From contig NC_052615.1 of assembly GCF_016545825.1 (NCBI RefSeq), positions 29,633,088 through 29,697,087 of the forward strand: DNA of 64,000 bases, in the 5' to 3' direction. The position numbers and the translations under genes were made by a program. Shown here piece after piece: positions 55,386-64,000 of this stretch (position 1 is its first letter; every line of letters begins with the position of its first letter). Below the pieces are notes generated by a model, which was not told the origin of the DNA, searched no databases, and worked only from the letters and a program-made list of their open reading frames with translations. The DNA comes from Eucalyptus grandis (Eukaryota > Streptophyta > Magnoliopsida > Myrtales > Myrtaceae).

Positions 55386-56823
55386 TTACATGGTGGGAGC
55401 AGACAGTTTACCAGCCTGGTCCAAAACATCCAGCACCTCGCTCCTGCTCCTCACGATCCTGTGGAACACCTCCCTGATCTGCATCTGCAGCGGCACCAGC
55501 CCCTCCTCCATCCTCCGGCACGTCTCCGCCAGCTCCGCCGCCCTCACGGCCGCCTCATCCGCCCGCTCCCCCTCGCACGGGAACTGGAACGAGTCCGCAA
55601 ACTCGGCCAGCACCTGCCCCAGCCGCTCCATCCGCTGCACCTCCTCCATCAGCCCTGCCGTCCCCCGCTTCTCCTTCCGCTTCCACTCCTCCCCGATCTT
55701 CTCCTGCAACGCGGTCATGGGCTGCGCCCATGCGAACTGCTTCGGCACCTGCAGGTGCATCGCCAGCCCGGTCCTCTCCTGGCACGGGATGGCCGCCACC
55801 AGGGCCGACATCACGAGGACTGTGATTGCGCCCATGATGTACACCGGCAGGGCGAGGCCAGATGACTCTGCACCTCGCGGGACCACCAGGTTCGATGACA
55901 TGGCCTGAATTCGGAAATCGATCATTAGCCAATAAAGTCGGACCGATCAGAGCTTCAGACAAACGATGAGGAAAATTGACTCTGAAAATCACATTCGATT
56001 TGTGGAATAACCAATCTATAGCTTGATAAAACGAGTCAATGTGCACCAAATTCGGGTTAAACGATCTTAAAAGCATTCAATTTTGATTTCAGCGTCAAAA
56101 AACGTACTTGAATTTGCTTTGATGCGGACCAATTCTTCGACACGCCCCAGGAGAGCGTCCGGAACTGCACAGCTGCCGATCGATCCTTGTTCGAGCCGGC
56201 GCTGCTGCCTCTCCGCCCGAAAGACCAAGTCCTCTCCGTTGACTTGTGGCCGCTGCTCTCCTTATCCTCGGCGGCCAGCACGGCCATCATCGATCCGAGC
56301 GCCTTCTTCGCCCGCCGGGCCTGGCCCTCTCCGATTGGCTGCTGCTCGAGGGCGGCGACAGCGATCTCCGAGAGCTTCTGGCAGTGCCTGACGGCGTCGA
56401 CGCCATGCATGACGGCGTTGCAGACGTCGAGGGCCTTGACGGAGCGGTCGAGGAGCTCGGGGAGGAGGCGGTCGAGGGGGGGCTTGGCGACGACGGAGGG
56501 GTCGCGCTCGCGGCCCATGATGAGGAAGGCCTTGAACTCCGCCTCGCAGCAGAGGAAGACGTCGAGGAGCTTCCGGAGCCACGCGAGGGAGAGGAAGGGG
56601 GCGTCGGCGGAGGCGGGGGCGGAGGGGTCGCCGCCGTCGCCACCGCCGTCGGGTGGGGGCTGGGGGAGGAGGGGAGGAGCTCGGAGAAGCGCTCGGCGAT
56701 GTTGCGCTGGAAGAGGTCGAGGTCCTCGAGCTCCTGCTCATGGTGGCCGTCCATGGAGACGACCTGGTTGCGGCGGATGCTGATGCGGCCCAGGAAGGAG
56801 CCCTGGTACTCGGTGGCAGGCAT
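55386..56823 (-). CDS. ROH1/BYPASS1-related protein (DUF793), frame broken in this sequence
   Basis: Minus strand, two exons: 56,823-56,108 and 55,904-55,386, with GT/AG junctions (CAA|GTACG, TTCAG|GCC). The start MPATEYQGSFLGRISIRRNQ and the blocks SLAWLRKLLDVFLCCEAEF, VAKPPLDRLLPELLDRSVKA, HGVDAVRHCQKLSEIAV, ERTWSFGRRG, VREVF-like REVFHRIVRSRSEVLD and a membrane segment (PVYIMGAITVLVMSALVAA, exon 2) match plant ROH1 proteins. As I recall, these interact with the exocyst subunit EXO70 and act in secretion. Exon 1 is 716 nt, one short of a whole number of codons. The frame in use at ELLPSSPS (near 56,665) is not the one used from SADAPFLSLAW (near 56,610), so one base is missing or two are extra within the C/G-rich Pro tract between them. 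This is either a real frameshift or a sequence error; the rest of the protein looks well conserved. Confidence 0.85.
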
Positions 56824-56909
56824 GGCGTTTCTGGGTCTCCTCGTTTCTTCTCGCTTGTTCTCTGTTGCTGGTACCCAAAAGGATGGACAATCGATGACGA
56901 AGGTGAATG

Positions 56910-56913
<4 letters not shown>

Positions 56914-56942
<29 letters not shown>
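56914..56942. repeat. (GA)n microsatellite in the ROH1-like 5' leader
   Basis: About fourteen GA units begin 91 bases upstream of the ATG (minus strand, where it reads TC). Confidence 0.9.
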
Positions 56943-56944
<2 letters not shown>

Positions 56945-58560
56945 TGAAGACAAAAGAGATGGATTATAATAAGGGTTAAAGAAGGACGGTTGGGGCAGTT
57001 ATACGTTCGAGAGAGATGGGTGGTGGTCAAGGCATGCGACCGTTTCTCCTCCTCTTTTGCTTTCCTGTTCTTCCTTTCTTTCCCTTCCTTGTACTGAGTA
57101 GAGATACTAATATTCTCTGCTCAGCTTCTTTCCCAATCTGCCCCTTCACGTGCCCCGTAATTATTGGAAGGACCTTTTCCGTTTAGGGTTTTGTATTTAT
57201 GGTGGCTTGTGGGATGTTTTGGGAGCGTGGCCTAGCGGCACATGAACGTCATGTGGACGGAATTTTTGGCCTAGGTTCCGTCCAATGCTTATCACATGTG
57301 GTGGGTGTAAAGGAAATGGTTGTCGTGGAAAGAGGATGAGAAGAGACTTGTGTTTTCAATCATTGAAGAGAGAGAGAGAGAGAAAGCATATGTGGTCATC
57401 TCTTTGTAGGTCGCCAATAGTTATCAAGTGAGTTTTGTGAGGTGATCTTCTCGCTTTTTGGTCATATCAATTGACCTTTCAGTGTGGATTACACATCAAT
57501 CTACGATCAAGAAGATGCAAAGCAAAGAGCAAGAAAATGCGTGATGGAAAGATTAGTAGTCAATAGATTTTGCCTTTTAGCCTTGTTTGACGGTATTTGA
57601 AAATGAGAACACCTTACTTTGATGTCTAGCACCTGTGAGTATTGACTTTGGTCTTAAATGGTATCATAGAAATGGTATCATAGACGCCCTTGTGATGGAA
57701 GAGGCCAAGAAACATTGGAAAATTAAATAAGACATGTCCAATTTATGTGAATTGAGTACATTTTAATCTTAGATCTTAGTAAGCTGCACATAAAATTCGC
57801 ACAATGTGATGACTTTGATGTATTGAATACACCGAATAAGCTTCTCAATAACATGCATTGACTTCTACGGGTTGCGAGGTGGGGTAGTATCTTAAAATGA
57901 CTAAAAGCTTACACTATGAGCGAAATTTGCCTTTGAAAACTTGTATCTTTTTATTTTAAGTTGCGAAACCTTACTTGATGCTCCACAAGCGTTTATGAGG
58001 CCATAATTTTTTTTATAGATATAATAAAATGAGCATATAATATATGGTTAAATAGCAATATCTCGAAAAAAAAAAATAAGCACTCTATTTATTTCTTCAT
58101 CCCAAATATGGATAGTTGCCAATTTTTTTCAAGGTGCTCCAACCTCATAATTAAATAAATTAATTAGCCAAAGAATTCTCATAATACCTTATTCTTTTGC
58201 AACCTCTAAATATCCGTAAGGTCAATCTATCCAGATTACATTCAAATAACATGGGAGTAACAATTGAATCTGCAACAATCACGAATGAGAGAGGAGAACC
58301 TATATATCTTGTGATAAGGATGACATAGTATAACCAACTAATTATTGTTATTCGGACTTGACAAATTTCATCTTACTTGATGTTACTTTTAATGGATTGG
58401 TTACACCACGTGGTATATTCGTCGCCTATAACATCTTATCGCAGGGAGAGTATATGCGATTGGACTAGTGGATGAAAGGATATATTTCCTTGGCAATACC
58501 AAATTTTAACATTATTTCCGTGGCCGAGAAAAAGGAACTTTCTTGGAGATAACCGGCGAG
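56943..58560. other. Upstream region of the ROH1-like gene; no other gene
   Basis: Ordinary AT-rich intergenic sequence with a short (GA)n at 57,366-57,383. No conserved frame. Confidence 0.4.
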
Positions 58561-58599
58561 TGGCATTACGGTGGTTTTCCCTGCCCGGGGGGCCTTTAC

Positions 58600-58845
58600 T
58601 CGTCAATCCGGTTTCATCGGCATCCCACGTCACGAGCCAGTTGCTGAGTCAGCAAGCCCCGACTCCTCCCCCCCATTACGGATTCCGATCCGTCGAACGC
58701 GCTGTCTGAAGCCACGTGGACGGTGCTGGGCCCCAACATCAACAACATCGCGGGAGAGGAGAGGAATCCTTTGACTTGGTCGTCGTCCCCTTCCCGATTC
58801 CCTACGACGCGACCGCACGACCATCTCTTGCAGCCTCCCCACCTG

Positions 58846-58880
<35 letters not shown>
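58600..58880. promoter_or_regulatory. GC-rich island with G-box and bZIP-type palindrome, no gene attached
   Basis: GCTGAGTCAGC (58,643-58,653) is a perfect 11-bp palindrome around the TGAGTCA core, and CCACGTGG (58,712-58,719) is a G-box. TTTGACTTGG (58,770) is a weak W-box. The stretch ends in a (CT)n run at 58,848-58,878, typical of plant leaders. No start codon with a plausible exon follows on either strand, so the promoter reading is an inference. Confidence 0.3.
58848..58878. repeat. (CT)n microsatellite
   Basis: About fifteen CT units. Confidence 0.9.
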
Positions 58881-58882
<2 letters not shown>

Positions 58883-58909
58883 TGACCACGTCTTTTGACT
58901 TTTTTTAAG

Positions 58910-60460
58910 GATGTCTGCCAGAGAAAACGCCGGCCTCCCGATCCCCCAAACGGGAAAATATATATATCACATTACCTGATATAGTTAAAGAAATTTGCGC
59001 CGTTGAATTTTACCATTTCTTTGCATGATGATTCAGTTTCTCGATGGAACATTTTAATTTTTGCATCTAGTGCCAAGGACTCTAACGAGCAATATGGTAA
59101 TCAAGTTGAGTCGCTTTCAATAGCTAAAACTCAATTAGATGATCACTCGAGATTGACTCGTTTACTATTAGGTGGAGCTAAAGCTCGAGTTATTCCATCA
59201 AGTCAAGCTCTAGCTCACTGCTATTAAGCTCGATAGACTTCCAAGCTTTAATAAATTTTATTATCATTTCAAAAGATATGTTATAATCAAGAAAAAAAGA
59301 CCCAAAAAAAAAAAAAAAAAGTCCTTAAACATACATGCTATTCCCACATATATATATATAGACAAGCAATGAAAATAGCCCATCTTATAAAGCTTGAGCT
59401 CAAATTTATATCTGACTCAAGCACAATTAGGTTGAGCTCGAGTGTTTTGAATTTCTATTCAAATTTGAGCGCAAGTGGAGTTTCGAAATCTGAGCACATG
59501 AGGTGAGTTGAGCTCGAGCTTGATGCTAACTTGTGCAACATGACTCAACTTGATCAAATTTCAATTAGTAAGTACAGTTTTAATTTTATTTTTTTATGAT
59601 CATGAATATTCAGTAATTAAAGGCAGTGGCAACTTGAACACAGAAAAGCAAACAAGATACCTTTTAGGCATGCTTGTTTCTTTTCTTACCAAAATTGTTA
59701 GTGCACAAAAAGATGTGTATATTTTCTATTTTATTACTCAACGATAGTTCCGGAAGTACTTGTTGATAAAATAATTTCGTCAATTCCACATGATAAAGGT
59801 CGCTAACAATGGTTGATAGTCTCATATCATACTATGATCAATGACATTTGATTGGCTTAGAGCTCCTATTGAATTGTATCCACTTTCATAAAAAATTACT
59901 AATTTAAAAAAAAAGGTTCAAATTTTTTTTGCCAGCTTTATATATATCACTTCGTGGGCCCCACTAACCAACGACACAGATTGGCTCTGCAGTATCTCTT
60001 CTTTTTTTCATTCGAGGCCCCCCAAAAAAAGTTGATGTGAATTTGACATTTTCAAAAGGGACGGAAAAAATTATGTCTTTATTTCCTGCCAGAAGTTCAA
60101 AGTAATCGAAAAATCAAGAAAATATCTAACGAGACGTCTCACATGACGTTGTATGTCGTGAGTAAAAAATCACGTGCTCAACGACCCTAAATGGAAAATT
60201 CATCGAAAGTGTAAGATTTCAGGAAAATCAAATGTGAAACCGCTCCACGGGAAGCCGGCTATATTATAAGAAAAATCTTTTAGATAAATAAAATAGCTTG
60301 GCGCTATCATTTATCACTTTGCCCGTTATTAAAATAGAATTATGTTTGTCTGCCCCGCATAGTTTATGGTCTTTATACTATAGTTGAAAAAAAAATTCTC
60401 CCTAAAGTTCAAGGATTTTCCAAAAACACCCTAGTTGACCAAGAAATAAAGATATATAAA
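58910..60460. other. No recognised gene; AGCTCGAG-rich repeat fragment
   Basis: AT-rich. Recurrent GAGCTCGAG/AAGCTCGA words at 59,130-59,235 and 59,385-59,525 in both orientations suggest a degraded foldback repeat. Confidence 0.3.
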
Positions 60461-60467
60461 AGAAAAG

Positions 60468-60790
60468 GGTTAATATCACAAAAATCCAAAACTATATCTG
60501 TTGTAATAGAAATATCCAAACTTTTTAAGTGATTAAAACCTTAAACTTGCCTATTATGACATAAATACCTTAAGTTATAGAAAACGCTAAACTTATGTTA
60601 GTGTGACAAATATATTATAAATAGAAATAAAATAGAGGGTATATATGTCACACATGTATAAGTTAGGGTTCTTTTGTGACTAAAAAAAGTTGAGTTTTTA
60701 TGTCACAGTGGACAAATTTAGGGTTTTTAGTGACACAAAAAACGTTTAGGGTATTTGTGTCAAAATAAGTATAGCTTGGGTCTTTTTTCT
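60468..60790. mobile_element. Small foldback element
   Basis: The left arm (AATATCACAAAAATCCAAAAC, CTTAAACTTG, TATGACATAAATACC) is mirrored by the right arm (TTTAGGGTATTTGTGTCAAAA, GGACAAATTTAGGGTTTTTAGTGACAC) as repeated inverted units around an AT-rich centre. The style resembles the element at 44,075. No coding capacity. Confidence 0.5.
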
Positions 60791-60814
60791 TTTTTTTTTC
60801 ATTTGTCTTGAGAA

Positions 60815-61085
60815 AAGGTAAAATTGCCTAAAAAGTCCTAAATTTATTACATGAGGACGGTCTATTCCTAAATTTTTTTAATTTGACCAATTTAATTTTA
60901 AATTTGTTTATGAATTTCTATTGTAGTCCTTTTGGCCAATCCTAACAAAATTGATCAAGAGAACTACATTGACAAATGGTCAAATGATTGAAGATTGGAT
61001 TTAGCCAAAATTAAAAAAAAAAAGTTTAGAATTGAATTAACATACCGCACAATAAATTTAAGATTATTTTTGAGTGATTATCCTT
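60815..61085. mobile_element. Short MITE with 'AAAAAGTCCTAAATTTATT' end
   Basis: It starts GGTAAAATTGCCTAAAAAGTCC and shares ordered blocks (GACCAATTTAATTTTAAA, TTGGCCAATCCTAAC) with the TIRs at 49,612-49,860. The right end mirrors it (AAATTTAAGATTATTTTTGAGTGATTATCC). GC-rich core absent. Confidence 0.5.
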
Positions 61086-61089
61086 AAAA

Positions 61090-61840
61090 AATTCCCGATG
61101 GAACCCGGATAAGATGGAGGCAGAAACACACGTCGTGGCCGAGAGAAGTCAAGAGCCTCGAATGGCCTAGAGGATGACGAAAGGACACTGCTCGCGGGTG
61201 ACCTGTGAGGCTGTGATCTGTACGAGAGGACGAGGGAGGAAGAAAGAAGAGCTCGAGAACGGCCGGCCTGCATCCAAGGCACGTTCGGAGGGTGGAGATG
61301 GGATTTGCAAGAGTTCGGATCATCGTCGTCATCATCAGCATCATCATCCCATCTGCGCATCGCGCTGATTCGGAGCGTTGATCGTGGCGTGAAATCAGAA
61401 TAAGCACAGGCCACAAAAGGTCATTGAAAATAGTCAAATCGCTCCCCGACTTTAGTGAGAGAGAGAGAGAAAGAGAGATCCTTAGTTACAAAGAAAGCAA
61501 TTGACTGGGGTCGGTATCATCACATCACCCCTTTTTGCGGTTTCTTGCTTTGGCCACCGGAACCCCGGAGATACCTTCCTCATCATGGATAAGCTACATG
61601 ATATGATGGTTTCAATTTTCTTTCATAATTTCATTGTTGCCTTTTCCCGTGTAGGAATGAGGAATGAATCGTCCTATGATTTATCTGATGAAATGATACT
61701 TCATTCGACAACATGAAATATGTCCAAAAGAGAGAGAACGAAAGCTGATTGGTGTGTTCGCATGGTCCTCGAAGGCAGATGGATGATCGACAAGAAACCC
61801 ATATCGATTCTTGCGAGGTTTCGTCGAAGGGAAACTTAGA
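61090..61840. other. No firm gene; GC-richer patch with a (CAT)n tract
   Basis: 61,090-61,400 is GC-richer than its surroundings, with TCATCGTCGTCATCATCAG at 61,319-61,337 in an open minus-strand frame that would give an Asp run. No family recognised. A (GA)n stretch lies at 61,457-61,477. Confidence 0.3.
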
Positions 61841-61959
61841 CGATGAAATCCCTTTTCTCAATGCTTGTAACGGTGAATTTTATACTTATTTATCCTTCAC
61901 AAGACCGCATAACATTAAAATATGACGATTTCTCTAATTTTGCCCAAAGCACACGACAA

Positions 61960-62210
61960 GTTATCTTTCTATTAAGTAGGGACCACGAGGTTCGGATGTC
62001 GAATCTCAGATACCAAGGCATTCATTTGATTTGCTTTCATTGCGGACATTACGGATATAGATCAGAGGAGTGTCCTTAGTTGCAACCAATAGAGAATGAT
62101 CCTCATAATTTTTTGGAAATGCGGAGGGGAACATGGAGGATCGTTGGCAGCAGCGCCAGATGTGTATGCCAAAGATGGGCCAACACACCGTCCACCTCGA
62201 GAGCATCCTA
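61960..62210 (+). pseudogene. LINE ORF1 zinc-knuckle fragment
   Basis: The stretch at 61,998-62,079 encodes YQGIHLICFHCGHYGYRSEECP, which is the CCHC knuckle of plant L1-type ORF1 proteins (YEG.P.ICF.CG..GH...C) with Tyr in place of the final His. A stop follows; a short shifted continuation is discernible to about 62,210. It is a scrap of a LINE unrelated in position to the one at 50,646. Confidence 0.6.
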
Positions 62211-64000
62211 ATAATTCGATTTTTCCCGAAAATTTCTCAGATCCTCTAACTTGAAGAAAGGGTAAATTCATTTAGTCAATACATACAACGTGAATGCATT
62301 TCAATCAACGTTACCAGACGTTAGATTATAGAAAATCTTGCTCGTTTAACATCGGGGTTCTCTTTTTGGTAGGGCAGCCCTCATTATTATATTCTTTGTC
62401 CTCCTGCTCAGTGCTAGAGATGGTAGGGTTTGCTTCGAAAAAATAGAGAATCTGGGAGTTAAAAAATTCCACGGGCCACACGGTAGATCAGTCGGTTATG
62501 GGTCGCTGTCTTCCTTTCCGAGAGGTCGTGAAAAGAACCAAAGAGGGAGCTCGTCCATGTCCGTGAAGCTCTACTGCATGCCTGAGCTTCGTCAATGGCG
62601 ACTCTCCTTTTTATCGTGTCGGGGGCTAAGGAAAAGTAAAGATCGGGGGACTCGGTCACTCAATCACAGGGCACGATGTGGAAAAAGGAGAGTAGAAATG
62701 TGACTTCCGTGTCACATAGGAGCAAGAACATCACACGGATTGGCATGCGATCGCGCTGTCCATTTTTAGCTTCAACATAATAAATGCCAATCAATTCGAT
62801 CAACCCATCACACATGAATCAATCTTAATTCTTCCTGTCTTTTCCCAAACGTTAGAGGTGGAGGTGATGCCCTTCAACTTTCCGAACGATCGTTGTTATA
62901 TCGTGTGATTTGTCTCGGACTTATCGAAGACCATAACGTGTTGCTACATGTCCAAAAAGCGGGGCAGAAATTTTCTGACAAAACCTAGTGGAGCGAATCG
63001 CACTTGCGCTACATGCATATGTAGTTGCGTCAAAGACACTACTGTAGGAAGTGATAGATTCCCTTGCCGCGTGAATTGGAGGTCTTCGCACGACGACTTT
63101 GGTGCCATTTTTTTTTTTCTTTTTTGGGGGGAGAGATTGGTGCCTTTTAAAAAGCTAGTTCCTATTCCACCAGACTAGCGAGCAACGTCCGAGGGCTTTT
63201 ATTAAACGATGAGGGAGATCCATCAAGGCAAAATTACTTTGCATGCAATACGTAGAAGACATTGTTAGGTCGAATGATATGAATGTATTACGATCACTAG
63301 AATAATACCCATAAATAGAGATTACCAAGATGTACCTTTTCCATATTAAGGATGGATGACAAGGTTGTGACAATTGATTCACGACGTTGCTTTACAAATA
63401 ATTCCTAAAATCAATGATGATCATTCAAATAAGCGGAACTTAAAGAGAGGATGTTTATTAACTCAGAAACCAAACACCCAAATTGCTATTCAATGTAATT
63501 ATGTTTCTGTCATCACATCACTGATTCCCGTGTCGTCACTCGAAGGGCAGCAGCTAGAGCCGGCGACTTTATGTTAACGCATTTGATTTTAATTTCGACA
63601 TGGGACCGCTTGAAGATATTTAGTAACGTTGTTTTTGGAAAGACAAATAGCATTCTACCACTTGTAATCAAGTCGTACAAGTGACGACCATAGTTGAATC
63701 CACTATGTATGATTAAGTCTCCGTTTCCAAAATTTCTGAAATAAGTATATTGTTGTAACTTTACACATAAGACATTAAAAGCACTCTCAACCTCACTTTT
63801 TCCATTTTCAAAAGAAAAATAAAATCAGACTTCAATTTCGTTTGTTTTGTGAAAAACTTTTTCTAGAAAATCAGCTGTCTTAAATTCAGCATTTAAATTG
63901 ATTAAGAAAATGAATCAACAAAAAATCTTTTCCTAATTAACAAAAAATCTATGTTTAATTACAGGAAAATGACTTTCTTTTTTCAAAAATTAGAAATCAT
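62211..64000. other. No recognised gene
   Basis: Frames are short and without family motifs. The T run at 63,109-63,120 and the AT-rich end after 63,740 are non-specific. Confidence 0.3.

Noticed and set aside
56246..56947. 233-codon + strand frame opposite the ROH1-like gene
   Set aside because: Mirror frame of a GC-rich exon; the minus strand carries the conserved protein and splice sites.
62476..62560. A-box-like TAGATCAGTCGGTTA suggesting a tRNA gene
   Set aside because: No B box at the right distance and no cloverleaf or acceptor stem could be paired.

Overview
The window is plant nuclear DNA, most likely from a woody eudicot. The evidence is intron-bearing genes with GT/AG junctions, plant-only families (type-1 ACC synthase, an isoprenylated HMA-domain protein, a ROH1/BYPASS1-type DUF793 protein) and a dense load of plant LTR retrotransposons, LINEs, SINEs and MITEs. 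A Myrtales (eucalypt-like) source would fit the repeat style, but that is an impression and not a proof.

Layout. 1-9.87 kb: an LTR-like tract followed by a decayed Ty1/copia element (+ strand). Its reverse transcriptase region is split by a 3.03-kb solo LTR with perfect GGGAT target duplications; the copia remnant then runs into an ACC synthase pseudogene. 9.87-12.5 kb: a broken ACS locus, made of exon 4 (+), an inverted C-terminal ACS copy (-), a SINE, and a flank block shared with the intact copies. The orphan first exon of a DDA1-like gene abuts it. 15.4-31.8 kb and 31.8-46.2 kb: two head-to-tail segmental duplicates, each holding one intact four-exon ACS gene (20,454-23,329 and 37,320-40,201; both 486 aa). 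A copia element with near-identical LTRs sits just 3' of the first. The second unit gained a solo LTR about 0.1 kb upstream of its TATA box, three Harbinger/Tourist-like elements, a foldback element and at least one SINE. 46.6-47.5 kb: a HIPP-type gene (-). 48.4-52.2 kb: MITE remnants, a copia 3' end, a 1-kb long-TIR element and a LINE 3' half (-). 55.4-56.8 kb: a ROH1-like gene (-) with a frame break in a GC-rich tract. 57-64 kb: mostly gene-free, with microsatellites, a GC-rich promoter-like island, foldback repeats and a LINE ORF1 scrap.

Functionally the core is a local ACS gene cluster. ACS makes 1-aminocyclopropane-1-carboxylate, the committed precursor of ethylene. Both intact genes carry the catalytic residues and the type-1 C-terminal tail with a CDPK-type serine and several Ser-Pro sites. 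Their coding regions are very similar while their proximal promoters differ. The inverted ACS pseudogene could, if transcribed, fold into a hairpin matching both genes. Nothing prokaryotic (operon, CRISPR, origin) is present, and no tRNA or rRNA gene was recognised.
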